A stretch of DNA of 64,000 bases from positions 3,417,501 through 3,481,500 of the forward strand of contig NC_133917.1 of the NCBI RefSeq assembly GCF_964199755.1. The letters run 5' to 3'. Below are positions 11,161 through 22,900 of the stretch, one piece after another (position 1 is the stretch's first letter; the number at the start of each line of letters is the position of its first letter). The DNA is from Larus michahellis. Taxonomy: Eukaryota > Chordata > Aves > Charadriiformes > Laridae. The notes under the pieces were generated by a model. The model did no database searches. It was not told the DNA's origin and saw nothing but the letters and a program-made list of their open reading frames with translations. The position numbers and the translations under genes are program-made.

Positions 11161-11627
11161 TGGAGGCGGGGCCTCGGCATTGCTGGATGCGATTGGCTCC
11201 CGGCCGGGGTTGGCCACGCCTCTCCGCCGAGGCGAGGGCGGGGACTTTGCCGTCGTGTCGGCTGGGCCGCTTCGCCATTGGCTGTCCTCCTCGCGCCGCG
11301 CCGTGTCCCCGCGCGCCCAGCGGCACCGCTCTGCCCTCTCATTGGCCAGGAGCTCACGGCACCTCCCCCGTTTCGCATCTGACTGGCTGGAGACGAAGGA
11401 AGGCGGGCCGAGCCGGGCCTTTCCCGCCCTCTCATTGGTGGACTCCTCCAGGAGGGCGGGCGCGGTGCGGCGTTCTCGCGCCGCCGTTGGCTGCCGGGCG
11501 CTGGCCGCCTCCCGATTGGCTGGCGCGTGCCGAGGGCTCCAGCCGGGCCGCGGCCCCCGCCCCCCTCCCCGGTTCATCGCGGCGGCCTGAGGTGGGGGGG
11601 GGCGAGCGGGGCCCGCCGCCACTGACG
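11160..11627 (+). promoter_or_regulatory. SPATS2 CpG-island promoter with five NF-Y (inverted CCAAT) boxes
   Basis: ATTGG cores occur at 11192, 11277, 11341, 11434 and 11515, spaced 64-93 bp. All are in the same orientation, and two are preceded by CCCTCTC. GGCGGG-type GC boxes lie between them. CpG density is high. This is the usual layout of a TATA-less housekeeping promoter. It lies just upstream of a good donor (ACG/GTGAGT at 11627), so the untranslated first exon of SPATS2 probably ends at 11627. Confidence 0.75.
11550..11627 (+). other. Probable untranslated exon 1 of SPATS2
   Basis: The last inverted CCAAT box is at 11515, and a strong splice donor GACG/GTGAGTGC ends the exon at 11627. 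The 5' limit is a guess. No ATG-led conserved peptide is seen here, consistent with a leader exon. The next supported exon (19712-20014) carries the start codon. Transcript data would be needed to fix the 5' end. Confidence 0.5.
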
Positions 11628-11694
11628 GTGAGTGCGGGGCTGGGCCCGGCCGGGAGCGAGGGCGGGGGTCGGGCCAGGCCGGGCCGGGGGTCGG

Positions 11695-12310
11695 TGGGGC
11701 CTTGTGAGGGGAGGGGGGGCTGAGGGGCCTTGTGAGGGGCTGAGGGGCCTGGGAGGGGGGGGGCGGCGAGGGGCCTTGTGAGGGGAGAGGGTGGTCGGTG
11801 GGGCCTTCTGGGGGGATGGCGGGCGCTGAGGAGTGTTGTGAGGGTATGAGGGACCGAGAGGCCTTGGAGGGGGTCGCTGAGGGGCCTTGTGAAGGAATGG
11901 GGGGTCCGGCGCGGCTTGTGAGGGGTCCGAGGAGCATTGTGAGGGGATGGGGGCATCTGAGGGGTGTTGTGAGGGGAGGGTGGGGGCTGAGGGGCCTTGG
12001 AGGTGGGGCTTGGAGCCTTGTGAGGTGTTGGGGTGGCCCGGAGGGGGCTTGTGAGGGGATGGGAGGGACTGAGGGATCTTGTGAGGGGATGAAGGGCCCA
12101 GGGGCCTTGGAGGGGGTCGCTGTGGGGCCTTGTGAGGGGATGGGGGGGTCCGAAGGGGCTTGTGAGGGATGTGAGCGGGCCCAAGGAGAATTGTGAAGCG
12201 ATGAGGGTGGCCGAGGGGCCTTATGAGGGGATGCTGGGGGGGGCGAGGGGCTTTATGAAGGGAAGGGGGGTGGTCTGAGTGGCCTTGTGAGGTTTAGAGG
12301 GGGTGCTCTG
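11695..12310. repeat. CCTTGTGAGGGG minisatellite in SPATS2 intron 1
   Basis: About 20 degenerate units share GGGGCCTTGTGAGGGGATGG, with lengths varying from about 22 to 45 bp. It begins about 70 bp after the SPATS2 exon 1 donor. Frames through it (Gly/Glu-rich plus strand, Pro/Ser/His-rich minus strand) are artefacts. Confidence 0.85.
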
Positions 12311-15300
12311 TGGGACAGAGAACAGCCTGGGGGGTGGGCTGTGGGGAAATGGGGGGAGCAGGAGAGATGCTGTGTGGGGAAGGGGGTGCCCTGTGTGTGT
12401 GTGTGTGGGGGTGGGGAGTGAAGGGTGACAGTGATGGAGTGAGGGGGGAGTGGGAGAAGGCCTGGGTGTCAGGGGGGTATGAGGAAGAGAGTCCCCCTCC
12501 ACAGCCCCAATGATGGGGAAGGGGCTGGCTGGGGAGCAGGCCCGGGGGGGTGGGCAGGGGTTGCAGTGGGGGGGCCCAGGGGCGGCTGCAGAAGGGGATT
12601 TGTGGGTTGGAGCAGTGGGGTTTGGATGGGGTGTGGGGGGGAGGCAGTGGGGCAGCCGGCAGGCGCTGAGTCAGGGCCGTCGGGGCAAGCCGTGGGCGCG
12701 CGGGGCTGGCGTGACTGACGGGGAGCGAGCGGTCGGCAGTGTTAATACATTATTTATGCCGTAGCCGGGACACGTAGACAGCCCTGCTCACACAGTGCTT
12801 CCACCCGCCGTCCTTCATCCCTGCCTCCACCGTGCCTCTCCTCCCATACCCACCCGGCTCCCAAATCCCAGGGGCAGGAATCCTCTCCCGGTGTGCTTGG
12901 AGATCTTGCTCTGTCACCTCTGGTTGTTACCGTAACACAAATAATTAACTAATGACGGTGGTGAGAAGCAGGCTGAGATGCAAAGAGGGAAGCGTTATTT
13001 TCCCCTGTACCTCCACAGAGCTGTGGTCTTTAGCGCACCTAAAGCTTGAATTTCCCCCCCAGGCACTTATTCACGCAGGATTTTCTCCAGGCGAAAGCCA
13101 CCCGGCAGTAAGTTAGGAGGTGGCTTCCTGTGCCTGATCCCCACTCTTGCCTGCCTGTGGGTGCTCGCCGGTGCTGTTCTTGTTTTGTGATTGATGATGA
13201 GCTTTCCGAGTGAGCAGAAAGAGACGTTAATGTATCCGCAGAGGGAGCTGTTGCAGAGAAGTTGTGAAGCCTCCTTCCCAACGGAGACAAGCCTTCCACC
13301 ACGGTGCCGTAGGAAGGAAGGCAAAGAATAGGGTTTTGTTTGGTTTGGAGAGGGGAGAAAATCCTGTGAGGGGGGTGGGATTTCTTTCTGGGGGTGCATT
13401 AATGGTTGCCCCAGTGTAATTGTCCTCCCTGGGTGTGACGATCTCTGTGGAGGGGTGATGGTCTGATTGATTCTCTTGGAAAGCCGGTTGCCATCAGAGG
13501 AACTCTAGATGCCCACCGACTACCTGTGGGATCTGCTGCAGCGTCCCGCCAGAGCCTGGTGACTATTTTCATGATTTTGAGCTTTTTACGATGGCTGCTT
13601 CTCACTGACTGCGCTGCATTTCCCGCTGGATGCTTCCATTGTGAAGCTCTGGCTGCCATGTCTTTCTTTGGAGGTGTTCTAGATCTTGAGGCCTTTTTGC
13701 CTGGGATGTTACAGGCAGAGGGTGCGGAGCGTTTTGCCGTACTGTTTGGCTCTGGGGCTTTGTGCTTTCTAAGCAGGACTCGCTCACACAAGCGGGGGTG
13801 CCCCGTGATGCCGTCCAGCTGGAGGATAGGTCTGAATCCAGGGGATGTGGAGACCTGGAGAAGGTTTGGTGGAGCAGAAAGGGCAGTGTTTGGTATGAGA
13901 GCTCCTCATCTCCTCATCATTCGGGTCCGTATTGCTATCCCTCTGTCACACGGCATTGCTCTTGCTGCTAGCGGCCTCGGCGTTTATTTCCTTTATTGCA
14001 ATACTCCGTTAATAATGTAGTTTGTGTGCGCTGGGCCAGCAAAGCGTGTGCCGCCTGTCTTTACTCTCAGACACGATCAGTGTGAAAGTTGTGTGCGGCT
14101 TCAGCCGCTATTTTGCTGTATATCACACGTACGTGGCCGTAGCAACGTCTGCAGAGGTTACCATCGCTTCAGGTTTGCCAGACCAAGCTCCTCTTGCAGG
14201 AGTTGTCTAATGCATAAGGGTTTGTTTTTTCTTAAATTGTAGCTTACTCTTCAAGGGACATTTAAATATTTTATGATTTTTCTGAGCCATGCAACCCTGA
14301 AGCAGAAGGTTCTTGTTGGATTCAGGACAAAGGAGCTCTAAAGGTGACTTGCAATCTAAAGGGGGATATGCAGGTACTGCGTTTTTTAAAAATAATAAAT
14401 CTGGTGTTTAACATATAGGGCTCATTTTTAATGATATTTTCAAGCTCTTTCTTGGGACCTTGAGGTTAGCTGTAACCAAAGGAAAAGCTGAAGGAGAGGA
14501 GAAGGTTTCTAGTACAACTCCAGTAATCCCATTCCCTCCCATTTAAATTGTGGGAGATGAGGGATGTTTTCACTACTTAAAGTGGAACAATGAAAGGTGG
14601 CATCTTCTGCTACATTTGCCATTATTTTTTCCTTCCTTCTTTTTAAAGCTTCTGATTTTTTTAGACAGTTTGATAAAAAGTAAAATTTAATCTATGTTTA
14701 TCCCCTTAAATATGAAACAGTTCTTGGCAAGTCACTGGGACCCTTCCAGATCACAACGCTGGCAAAGACAATCTAAAAATAGTAGCAATCCACGCAAAAA
14801 TTACCCAGGACCAACATCCGCATGCGAGTTTCCATTGCAGCTGTTCCCCGTGGGCAGCGGGCTGGGAAAGGACGCAGAGAGGACCAGAAGGCAAAGTGTA
14901 AAGAGATCTTTGCCTCGGGAAAGCAAAATTTGGTGTCTGACTCCAGAGTGTTTCCCTCCTGTGGAATCACCCCATTTGCATCGCGGCATAAAAGCGTCAG
15001 AAATCCCACCAGGGATTCCCAGGACTCGTTTAGCTGGGAAGTGAGTGTGGGAAACGGCCTCTGACCAGGAATCTTCCACTGCAGCCCCCTCCCGAAGAGC
15101 ACAAAACCCAGGGGTCTGCTCTTTTATCTTCGTGAAGTATTTGTAACCACTCTGGGCGAGGTTTTATAGCATCATCAGAAGAGATACGGGAGTGTTTTGT
15201 CATCTGAAATATGTAATTTTACTTCCTTGTGCTGCAAAACGATACACAATTAGCTTATAAGAGGTAGGTGTTTGAGAATAGCTAATGCCCAGTCGTGCTC

Positions 15301-18300
15301 TGCATAATGCAGTCGGTGAAAGAACAATAAATGTGTGGATTTAAACAGAATATAGACAGCTAATTATCTCTGAGGTTAAATGTTCAGCTCATTCCTGAGG
15401 AAATACTGGGGGGGGAAACCCAAACCCCAAGAGTGATATTAAGCAACTATTTTTTTTATTATTTTTTTTTTTAAATCCTAAAATGGTTCTTTGTGTTGTA
15501 TAATTTTACGATCCTTCGTCCAGTCCCATGAAGGGACTTGTAGAAAGAGAAGCTGCTTTGTGCAGGCGGGGATTCGGCGTTGGGCCTTCCTAGCCCTGTG
15601 CTGCTCCTGCCCCTGGTCCCTCCCTGCAGCTGTTGAGTGGAAGGAGCTTCTGAAAACTGCTTGTCTCTGTTTGATGGGGAAAAACCAAACCCGAAAAAAA
15701 AGAAAACAAACCCAAAAAAAAGAAACAAGCCCCAGGTTACAGTTGGGCTTTCTGCGCTTCCTTCCTTTCAGACGCAGGGTAATAAAGCCGCCTGGCTTTG
15801 ATTAAAACCTTGGCCTGATGCGTTCCATCAGCTGTTTCAGGGCACGAGAGTTAGTTCTTCGAACGGAAACAACGGAGGCATCCGTTGAACGCAAGAGATG
15901 AAACAGGCTTATTTTGGGCTGCTGTAACTTAACAGGTATTTGCCAAAATCCCCCCAAATCTCAGGGTTTCAGCTCCTTGGGGATTCAGTGAGAATCTGTG
16001 CTATGCTGGGGCCGGCAGTGGGACCATCGGGGTGTTGTGTGCGCAGTGCGTTAACCCTCCTCCTCTGCGTTGGGCTTCCTCACAGGTAGCACGTATTCCT
16101 GAATTTCTAGTGTAATTGTGTGGGTGTTTTTTTTTTTTTTTTTCCTTTTCCAGGACACGCTGTAAAACTGAGTTAATTCCCTTCTTGCCCGAGTGCGTTA
16201 CGGAGGGGGACGGGAGGGGGGGCTCAGTGCTGTGGGCAAACACCCGGCTCCTCAGCAGTGCCGGAGTCTTGGAAAATGGATTTTTATTTGAGAACGATTA
16301 TAAATTACAAACAGGACAATTTATTCTCCTGAAATGCTGTTGTGTGTACTCACAGAGACGCCTCTTAACATGCTTGATCAACAAGATTAAAATAGCTTGG
16401 TAAGGGACTACTTAACTCAAAAGCCAATTAGCCAGATGCTACTGTACGGCGTGAATTATGCTGCGGCCAGGGACGGCCCCTGGTGCCACCGGCCCAGAGC
16501 AACCCCATCAAAATCCCTCCCGAGGAGCAGATTTATTGATTCTTCAGAACTCCAGGTTTCTCAGCGAAAGCATCTTCCGTGGACTAATAAAAAAAAAAAA
16601 AAATCCAGACAAATTTCTCGCTGTTTATCATCTTTCCCTTCAAACGGGGAGCTATTGAGTTCCAAAAGTTTGCTGAAATAATCCGTCTAGACGGAGCCAG
16701 AGCGGCGCGGCGAGAGAATGCCGCGGGTGGGGGATTTAGAAGCCGGTTCTCTTTTGACTTGCTGTCTGTAAAATTTCGGATGTGTTCCTTCTTTCTCAAT
16801 TAGCTGGAATATGCTGATATTTGTGCATTTAACAATAATGCACGTTTCCAGTGTGATTTGGAAAAGTTTTACGTCGTCAGCTGAACGCTGGCAGCTCTGG
16901 GAGGAGTTTGGTTGCTCTGGCCATAACAGGAGGGAGTTGGGTTTCTTCGGGTTGTATTGCTCCCCCGTCGATTCTGTTATAACTACAATATTTTATTTTA
17001 ATCCTGCAGGTAGATTTCTTGACGTTTTTGTATCGATGCTTTATGGTTTCTACAGCCACGTACCGTGGGCTGGATAAGCCTTATATTGCCCTTATCTGAA
17101 GGAGCTCCCCACTTGTAATGAGTTTATTTGAACTTGCATTAACCTTTGCTATTTTACCAGGCTTGAAATTTCCACTTGGGTTTTAAAAATGCTTGTGTGT
17201 TTTACAGCCCCCTCATGCCGCTCTGATTAAGGTTCCCGGCTAATTGCCGTGTTGAAATTTCCAGCCCTTCTGCCGGCAGAGACGCGGAGCTGAAGGCCTG
17301 AACCCCGATTTCGGCACGAGCCAGAGCCACTTGTGACCGGCTCTAGATCCTTACCACGGGGTGTATGGGCCAGAATATTAATTGCATCATCAAGGAGTAA
17401 AGATTTGCCATTTCATACCCAACAGATACATCAGTGGGGTTTTGTTTCCACTCCTTTATTTTATTACTTTTGTGCGTGGAATTTAGCTTGCCAAAGAGTA
17501 ATTCAGAACCTGCCGTTTGTTGTTTGTTTTCCCCCCAAGACTTAATTACTGTTTGTTTTCCTCCTTTGAAGTGGCTAAAACTATATTTCTCGGGTGATAA
17601 GGTGTTGTGTTTTTCAGGCTTTTGGAGATTTCCTGATAACTTCTTTGCTGGCAGCTTTTGGTTTTTCACAGCTTGTTTCTAGACTTCGTCTGGATGGATT
17701 GTTCTCGCAGTTATTTGCTTTTCGGGGATGTACGTGCGGAGGCAGTTTTTAAGTGTTCCTTTGTTTCGTGAATTAAGTTTGAGACAAGTTGAGGGAGTTC
17801 ACATAAAGTAGTCTCCAGCGTGACGTGACAGGCTTTTGTCAGTGCCTGTGTATTTCCACGCTCCCTCCGGATTCCAGCACGCTCGTCTTTATTTAAAAAA
17901 TGAAATTATAAAGACGTCTCTAAAGCACAGCTGTGGGGTTGAGGCTTTTTGTTTGTTTGTTTTAAATCTCTGAGCAATATCGAAGGCAGGCGTTTAGCTC
18001 TGGTGTCATAGGTCGGTGCGTGAGTATTTGCCTTCTCCTCAACCCAGCGTTATCTTAAAATCACGGGAGGTGCCGGGGGTTGCCAGCGGCTGGAGGCTGC
18101 GCCAGAGTGTTTCCTGCTCCGGACACGAAGCAGCCGGGCAGGGAAGTGAAACTTGGGTGTAATCGTGCAAATCAAATCAAATCCCATCGGCTGCGCCAGC
18201 TCCGAGCTCAACCTGCCGGCAGTCTCCAGGCATTGGGCTCCGGGGCCGCTCACCATCCCCACGCAGCAGCTTCATCCCTTGCTAAATTCTCCGGCTTCTC

Positions 18301-19711
18301 TATTTTTGAGCAGAGTTTCAAATGCCGCATTTTTTACGAGGTGCTATTTAGTGCCGCGAGGCATCAAAGCGAATGAAGGCGTTTAATTCGGAGAGCTGAA
18401 GGCGACGAGGCAGGAGTTTGTAACCACCCCTCCTTTTGGGACTCTCTTTCCAGGTAAAAAAAATCCCTTTGCACAGTCTTGTTTTGCGCAGACAGTGAGC
18501 GTTGGCTCTGTCTCGGATTTGGATTGCCAGGGTCACCGCTTAGGAATAAGTTTTGAACTCCTGTGAAGGGAAAATCCTAATGATAGGAAAGGTCTATTTT
18601 TAAATCAAAATAGGCTCGTTAAGACCCTGTCGCTGAGCCCTGGGGCCGTGTCGCTGTTCTTGAGTTGCAGGAGCGTGTCTGAATTCCTCAGACATGGAAA
18701 CTGTATCCCTAAAAATAATCCTCCTCATCGGGGTGGACGGGAGGCGAACTTCTAATTATTTCTGGAGCAAATGAGATGCGCGTTCCTCAGTGCTGTCATT
18801 TCATTTTTCAAGAGCGTGTGGGTTTTGCTAAAATGTCTGAGGTCTCTCGATGTTTACTAAAATATTTTGCATCTTCAGTTACCTGTGTTTTACGTGTTGA
18901 AATGGCAATTTTGGTGTTTTTTCCTGCTCTGTTGTGAACACGGCTTTGAGGTTTTGTGACGGGGGCCGGCTCCCTGCTTGGGGCGAGGCGGGTTTTCGGT
19001 GGCAGAGAGGTCCCCATTGTTCCCTTACCTTGTTTCTCCTGCTGTTCTTTGTTTAACCTGTCATCCCGCTTGACGTGGTGCTGCCGCCCCGGCTTTCCCT
19101 GGCTCCTTACATCGGGAGCAGAAGGAAAACACACGGATGTAACGCCCCGCAGAGCTGCCCCTGTGCTGCCTCGCTACAGGAGGGTTGTCTTCCGTCCTCT
19201 GTTGAAATAAGCGTTTAATATTTGTCAGGTTTTGGGTGCTGGCAGCAAAGTGAATTTGGCCTTCCCTGGGATGCTGCTTGCGTCCGCACACGAGAGGTCT
19301 AAGAGTTTGCGCGGTCACGAGTGTTGTCACCGAGCGTAGAACCACGCTCTCGGCCTGCTCTTACGGCAGTAAACGCTGGCGTTTGTGTAAATGTTGTTTT
19401 TGTGATGCTTCTGAACCTCCCTGGTTCTACCGCCTGCGTGCTGAAGGGACGGTGTCTTACAGTAGCTTTGAATTAAGCCTGTTGAAACTGTACCAAGGCT
19501 GTAGGGATCTCGTTGCTTTATAGTTAATGTTGCTTTTTATTCTGGCCGGTTGTTCCCCCACACCTTTAAACAAAATAGAAATTTTACTCTTCAAACGCGT
19601 GAGCAAGGCCGCTCTGACAAGCTGGGAGACTCGGGGTATGCTTTGGTTAGTACGGCAGCAATTTTCTTATTTCTATTCTTTTTTTTTTCCCCTCCCTTCT
19701 TTCTCTTTCAG
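12311..19711 (+). other. SPATS2 intron 1, remainder
   Basis: Composition shifts near 12.77 kb from GC-rich to ordinary, AT-richer sequence. There is a short GT run near 12390, T-rich stretches near 15450 and 16130, and a poly-A near 16590. No exon, transposon or RNA gene is recognised. The intron ends in a strong polypyrimidine tract (19678-19711, CTCTTTCAG). Confidence 0.6.
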
Positions 19712-19989
19712 AACCTGAAAAGACCGACACCAGCGGCTGCGCCCGGGCTCCGTGACAAGAAGCTGCTTTTCGGGGGAAGGAGCTGTAGTGCTCCGCCGGC
19801 CTGTCAGCAAATTTCTGACAACTCCAGACCCCGTTTGCCCTCACAGCTGGGATTTTGCCATCCCAACCCGTCTATCTGCCGCTCTCCGCCTTGGTACCGG
19901 GCGGGTGTGAATTCCAGCTGCTCCAGGGCGAGGACTCTCTTTTTTTCCCCCCCTCCCGCGTAGCTGGAAATTAGAGCAAACACGCTGAG

Positions 19990-22900
19990 ATGTCTAAAAA
20001 GCAAAATACAAAAGGTAAGATGCATGCGAACGTGATATCATCAAATGCCAATAACCGGCGCTATTGATTCCAAAGTTATCAATTAGGAAAGGGGTTAATT
20101 GCTTTTGCTATACTCCTTTCAAGGCTGCTGATGTCACTTGACAGCTTATTGTCACTCTACTGGTGACATCGTGTAACCTGTTGGGGTTTGTGACATTTTT
20201 AGTAGCATTTCAGTTGTCCAGCTGGACAGTTCTGATTTCCTGAGTCCCTGTTATAATGTTAATATTGCATCGCTTTCACAGTCTGACAACAGGAATAAAA
20301 TAAAAAAAAAAATACTCTTTAGCAGTTGAAGAGTTGCAGAGCCAAACTTTGTGATTTTCCTGGCGTCCCCGGTTGGTGCGGGATTCCCCTCGCTGTGTAT
20401 GACTTGGGATGAATTTGAGCAGTGCCTGAGTCTTTCCTGGCATTAACTCTACCAAAACTCAGTCCTCTTCCCGGCCAGCCCTTGTCCACCTTCCGTGGGT
20501 TGAGGGCAGGCTTCGGGTTTGGAGTTGCTTCTCTGGTTTCTGGCCACTGCTTGCCAGGAGTCCAGTTAAACCAGTCGTTGAGTTGAGGTGGGCCAGCTCT
20601 GCTCAGGTCTTGCCTCGTGGCCCCGTGATTCAAACTAAACCTATTTAAACCTTTCTCCTTAGCGATAGGTGCGGAAGAGCAATGAGCACCTTTTGCGAGA
20701 AGCTTCCCCCCCTGCCCCCCCCCCCCCCCCCCCACTGCTTTGTCTTTTTCCCTTCTCTGCCGTCGCATGTTAAGTGGGGAAGCTGTTCCGGCATCAGGCA
20801 GCTTATTTCAGGGAGGGATCTTATTTGTCGCGTGCGAAACATTAATTCCAAAGTGTGTGTGTGGTGGGGGGAGAAGGGGGGTTGAGGGTTAAGGTTTTCT
20901 TTTTATTTGAACTGACTACTAATTAATAATTTAAGGTGAATGGGTTTGACAATTCATGTCCTCTACCTCAAGAGAAGAGCTTTTGTTCTCTGTAGATTTT
21001 TTTGTATTATTTTTTTCCTAGCAGCTTTGGCATAGAAAGTGTCTACCTGAGGAGCCTAGCCGTCCTTTGACAGCTAGATCCATACATGATTCAAAGCAAT
21101 TAGTAACAGTTAGGGAAATTACCGTATAGGATAATTTTTGAGTGATTTTTAAAACGCTGTATTTGTATCTATGCTCTTGGAAGCCTCGGTAAAAGTCATT
21201 AATTGACTTCTCTGATGCTGGAAATGGAGCCCGGAATTGTTGGTGCCGACTAAGTGTGGAGAGAAAAACACACCTTGAGAGAGCAGAGGGGGATTAACGG
21301 GTGTAGGTAGGGGAATGGCAGGAGAAATCTGCAGGAGACAAGTGGGGGACACCCCAGGGAGCTGTTATCTGGGGGATTCGGGGGGCTGGCACATCCCCAG
21401 CCGAAGGAGAAATTGCTGCTCTTGGGGCTTGTTGGGCAGAGTGCGTGATGGAGAACCTGCGGGGAAGCGCTGGCAGGTATTGGGTTCCGAAAGAAGAGTA
21501 AAGGCATCTTGGGCATAAATATTTGACGCGGGGCAGGAACGCGGAGCAGACTTTAATTGCGGGGCTGTGAAACCTGCCCTGCTTTGTTCCGCAGGCTGGG
21601 CTCCCCGTGCTGCGGGGCCGTATGGACATAGGGGAAGGTGAGAGTTAAAGCCGCAGACTCCTCTGGCTCTGCCCTGTCCTGTTTGGACTGTGATTGAATT
21701 TTCAATTACTGCTTTTCTGCCGCTCTAGAATGTTAATGTAGTCAACCAATATTTTCCAGTCCTCTGTAAAGCAGTGTACCTTGGCCAGGTAAGGAATAAC
21801 GCCTTCTTCAGTTTCTCTTTCTTTCTGCAAGCAAAACAAAACCCCTTTGCAGCGTAACAAAGGGCTGCTGAGGAGTCTTGAGAGAGGGGGAAGGAGACAG
21901 ACCTATTTTTAATAATGCAGCCATTCTGAAACCGAATGGGAGGCCCACCTGGTTCTTCTTAGAAGTGCCACCAAGCAGAGGGAACATCTGAGCTGCCCAG
22001 AAGGGTATTTTTAAGTCTTGCGAAAATGTATATGCAAAGTTTGGGCACAGAATCCTGTTCTACTCCTGAATATGACTGGCTTTAAATAACTCTTTACTCA
22101 AAAGATCTCTGCTGAGGAGAAGACGGCTCCATCTCTAAACCAGGGGCGTAATTGTCCCCATTGCAGACCCGAATGCGTGTGTCCACACGTAGGTCCGTCT
22201 GGGTTATACTGGGTGGCTCACTTCAGCTTTAGTGTATTCTGTGAGGGGATGATTTAAAATTTGAAGGAAGGGTAGTCTCAGTGATGCCAGATCTCTAAAT
22301 AAATACTTCCCCAGAGTCCAGTAGGTTTGTGGGTTGCTGCTCTCTGAAGTGATCCTGGATCCGTAGTGCTTCTGTTTTGCCCCCACCACGAAGCGTGTCC
22401 TTCTCCCTCTCATCCTCCTCCCGACTCGATTAATTGATTTGAGCGAAAGCAGCGACCGGGCTCAGGAATGACTGGTGACCCCAGGATACAAAGCAATCAC
22501 ATAAATCTTGTTTCCATCGGCCATCAGCCACGGTTTTAGGCGTGCCACGTTCCTGAATAAAACAGCACTCAGGTTCCTGCTCATCTGGATACATTGAAGA
22601 GCCATTTCAGTTGATGGAAAATTGTCCGGCGTGAATTTGGTAAAGGCAAAAGGTCTTTAGTACCAGGCGCTGGGAAGGGGCGGTGTTGAGCAGCAGAGGG
22701 GCTGCACACCAGAGCCCCCGAATGAAACAGAAACCCCGAATGTGAGTGAGATTTCCTTTTCAGCTCATACTTTGTCTAACAAGGTGTAGATCAGGCAGAA
22801 GATACCGCTCTGCAGAAACCCGGCTGCGCTGGTCAGGGTGGTTCCAAGCTATTTGCTAACTTCTGGTAGGGTCGGCAAAGCGGGAGGTTGCGGAGTTGCT

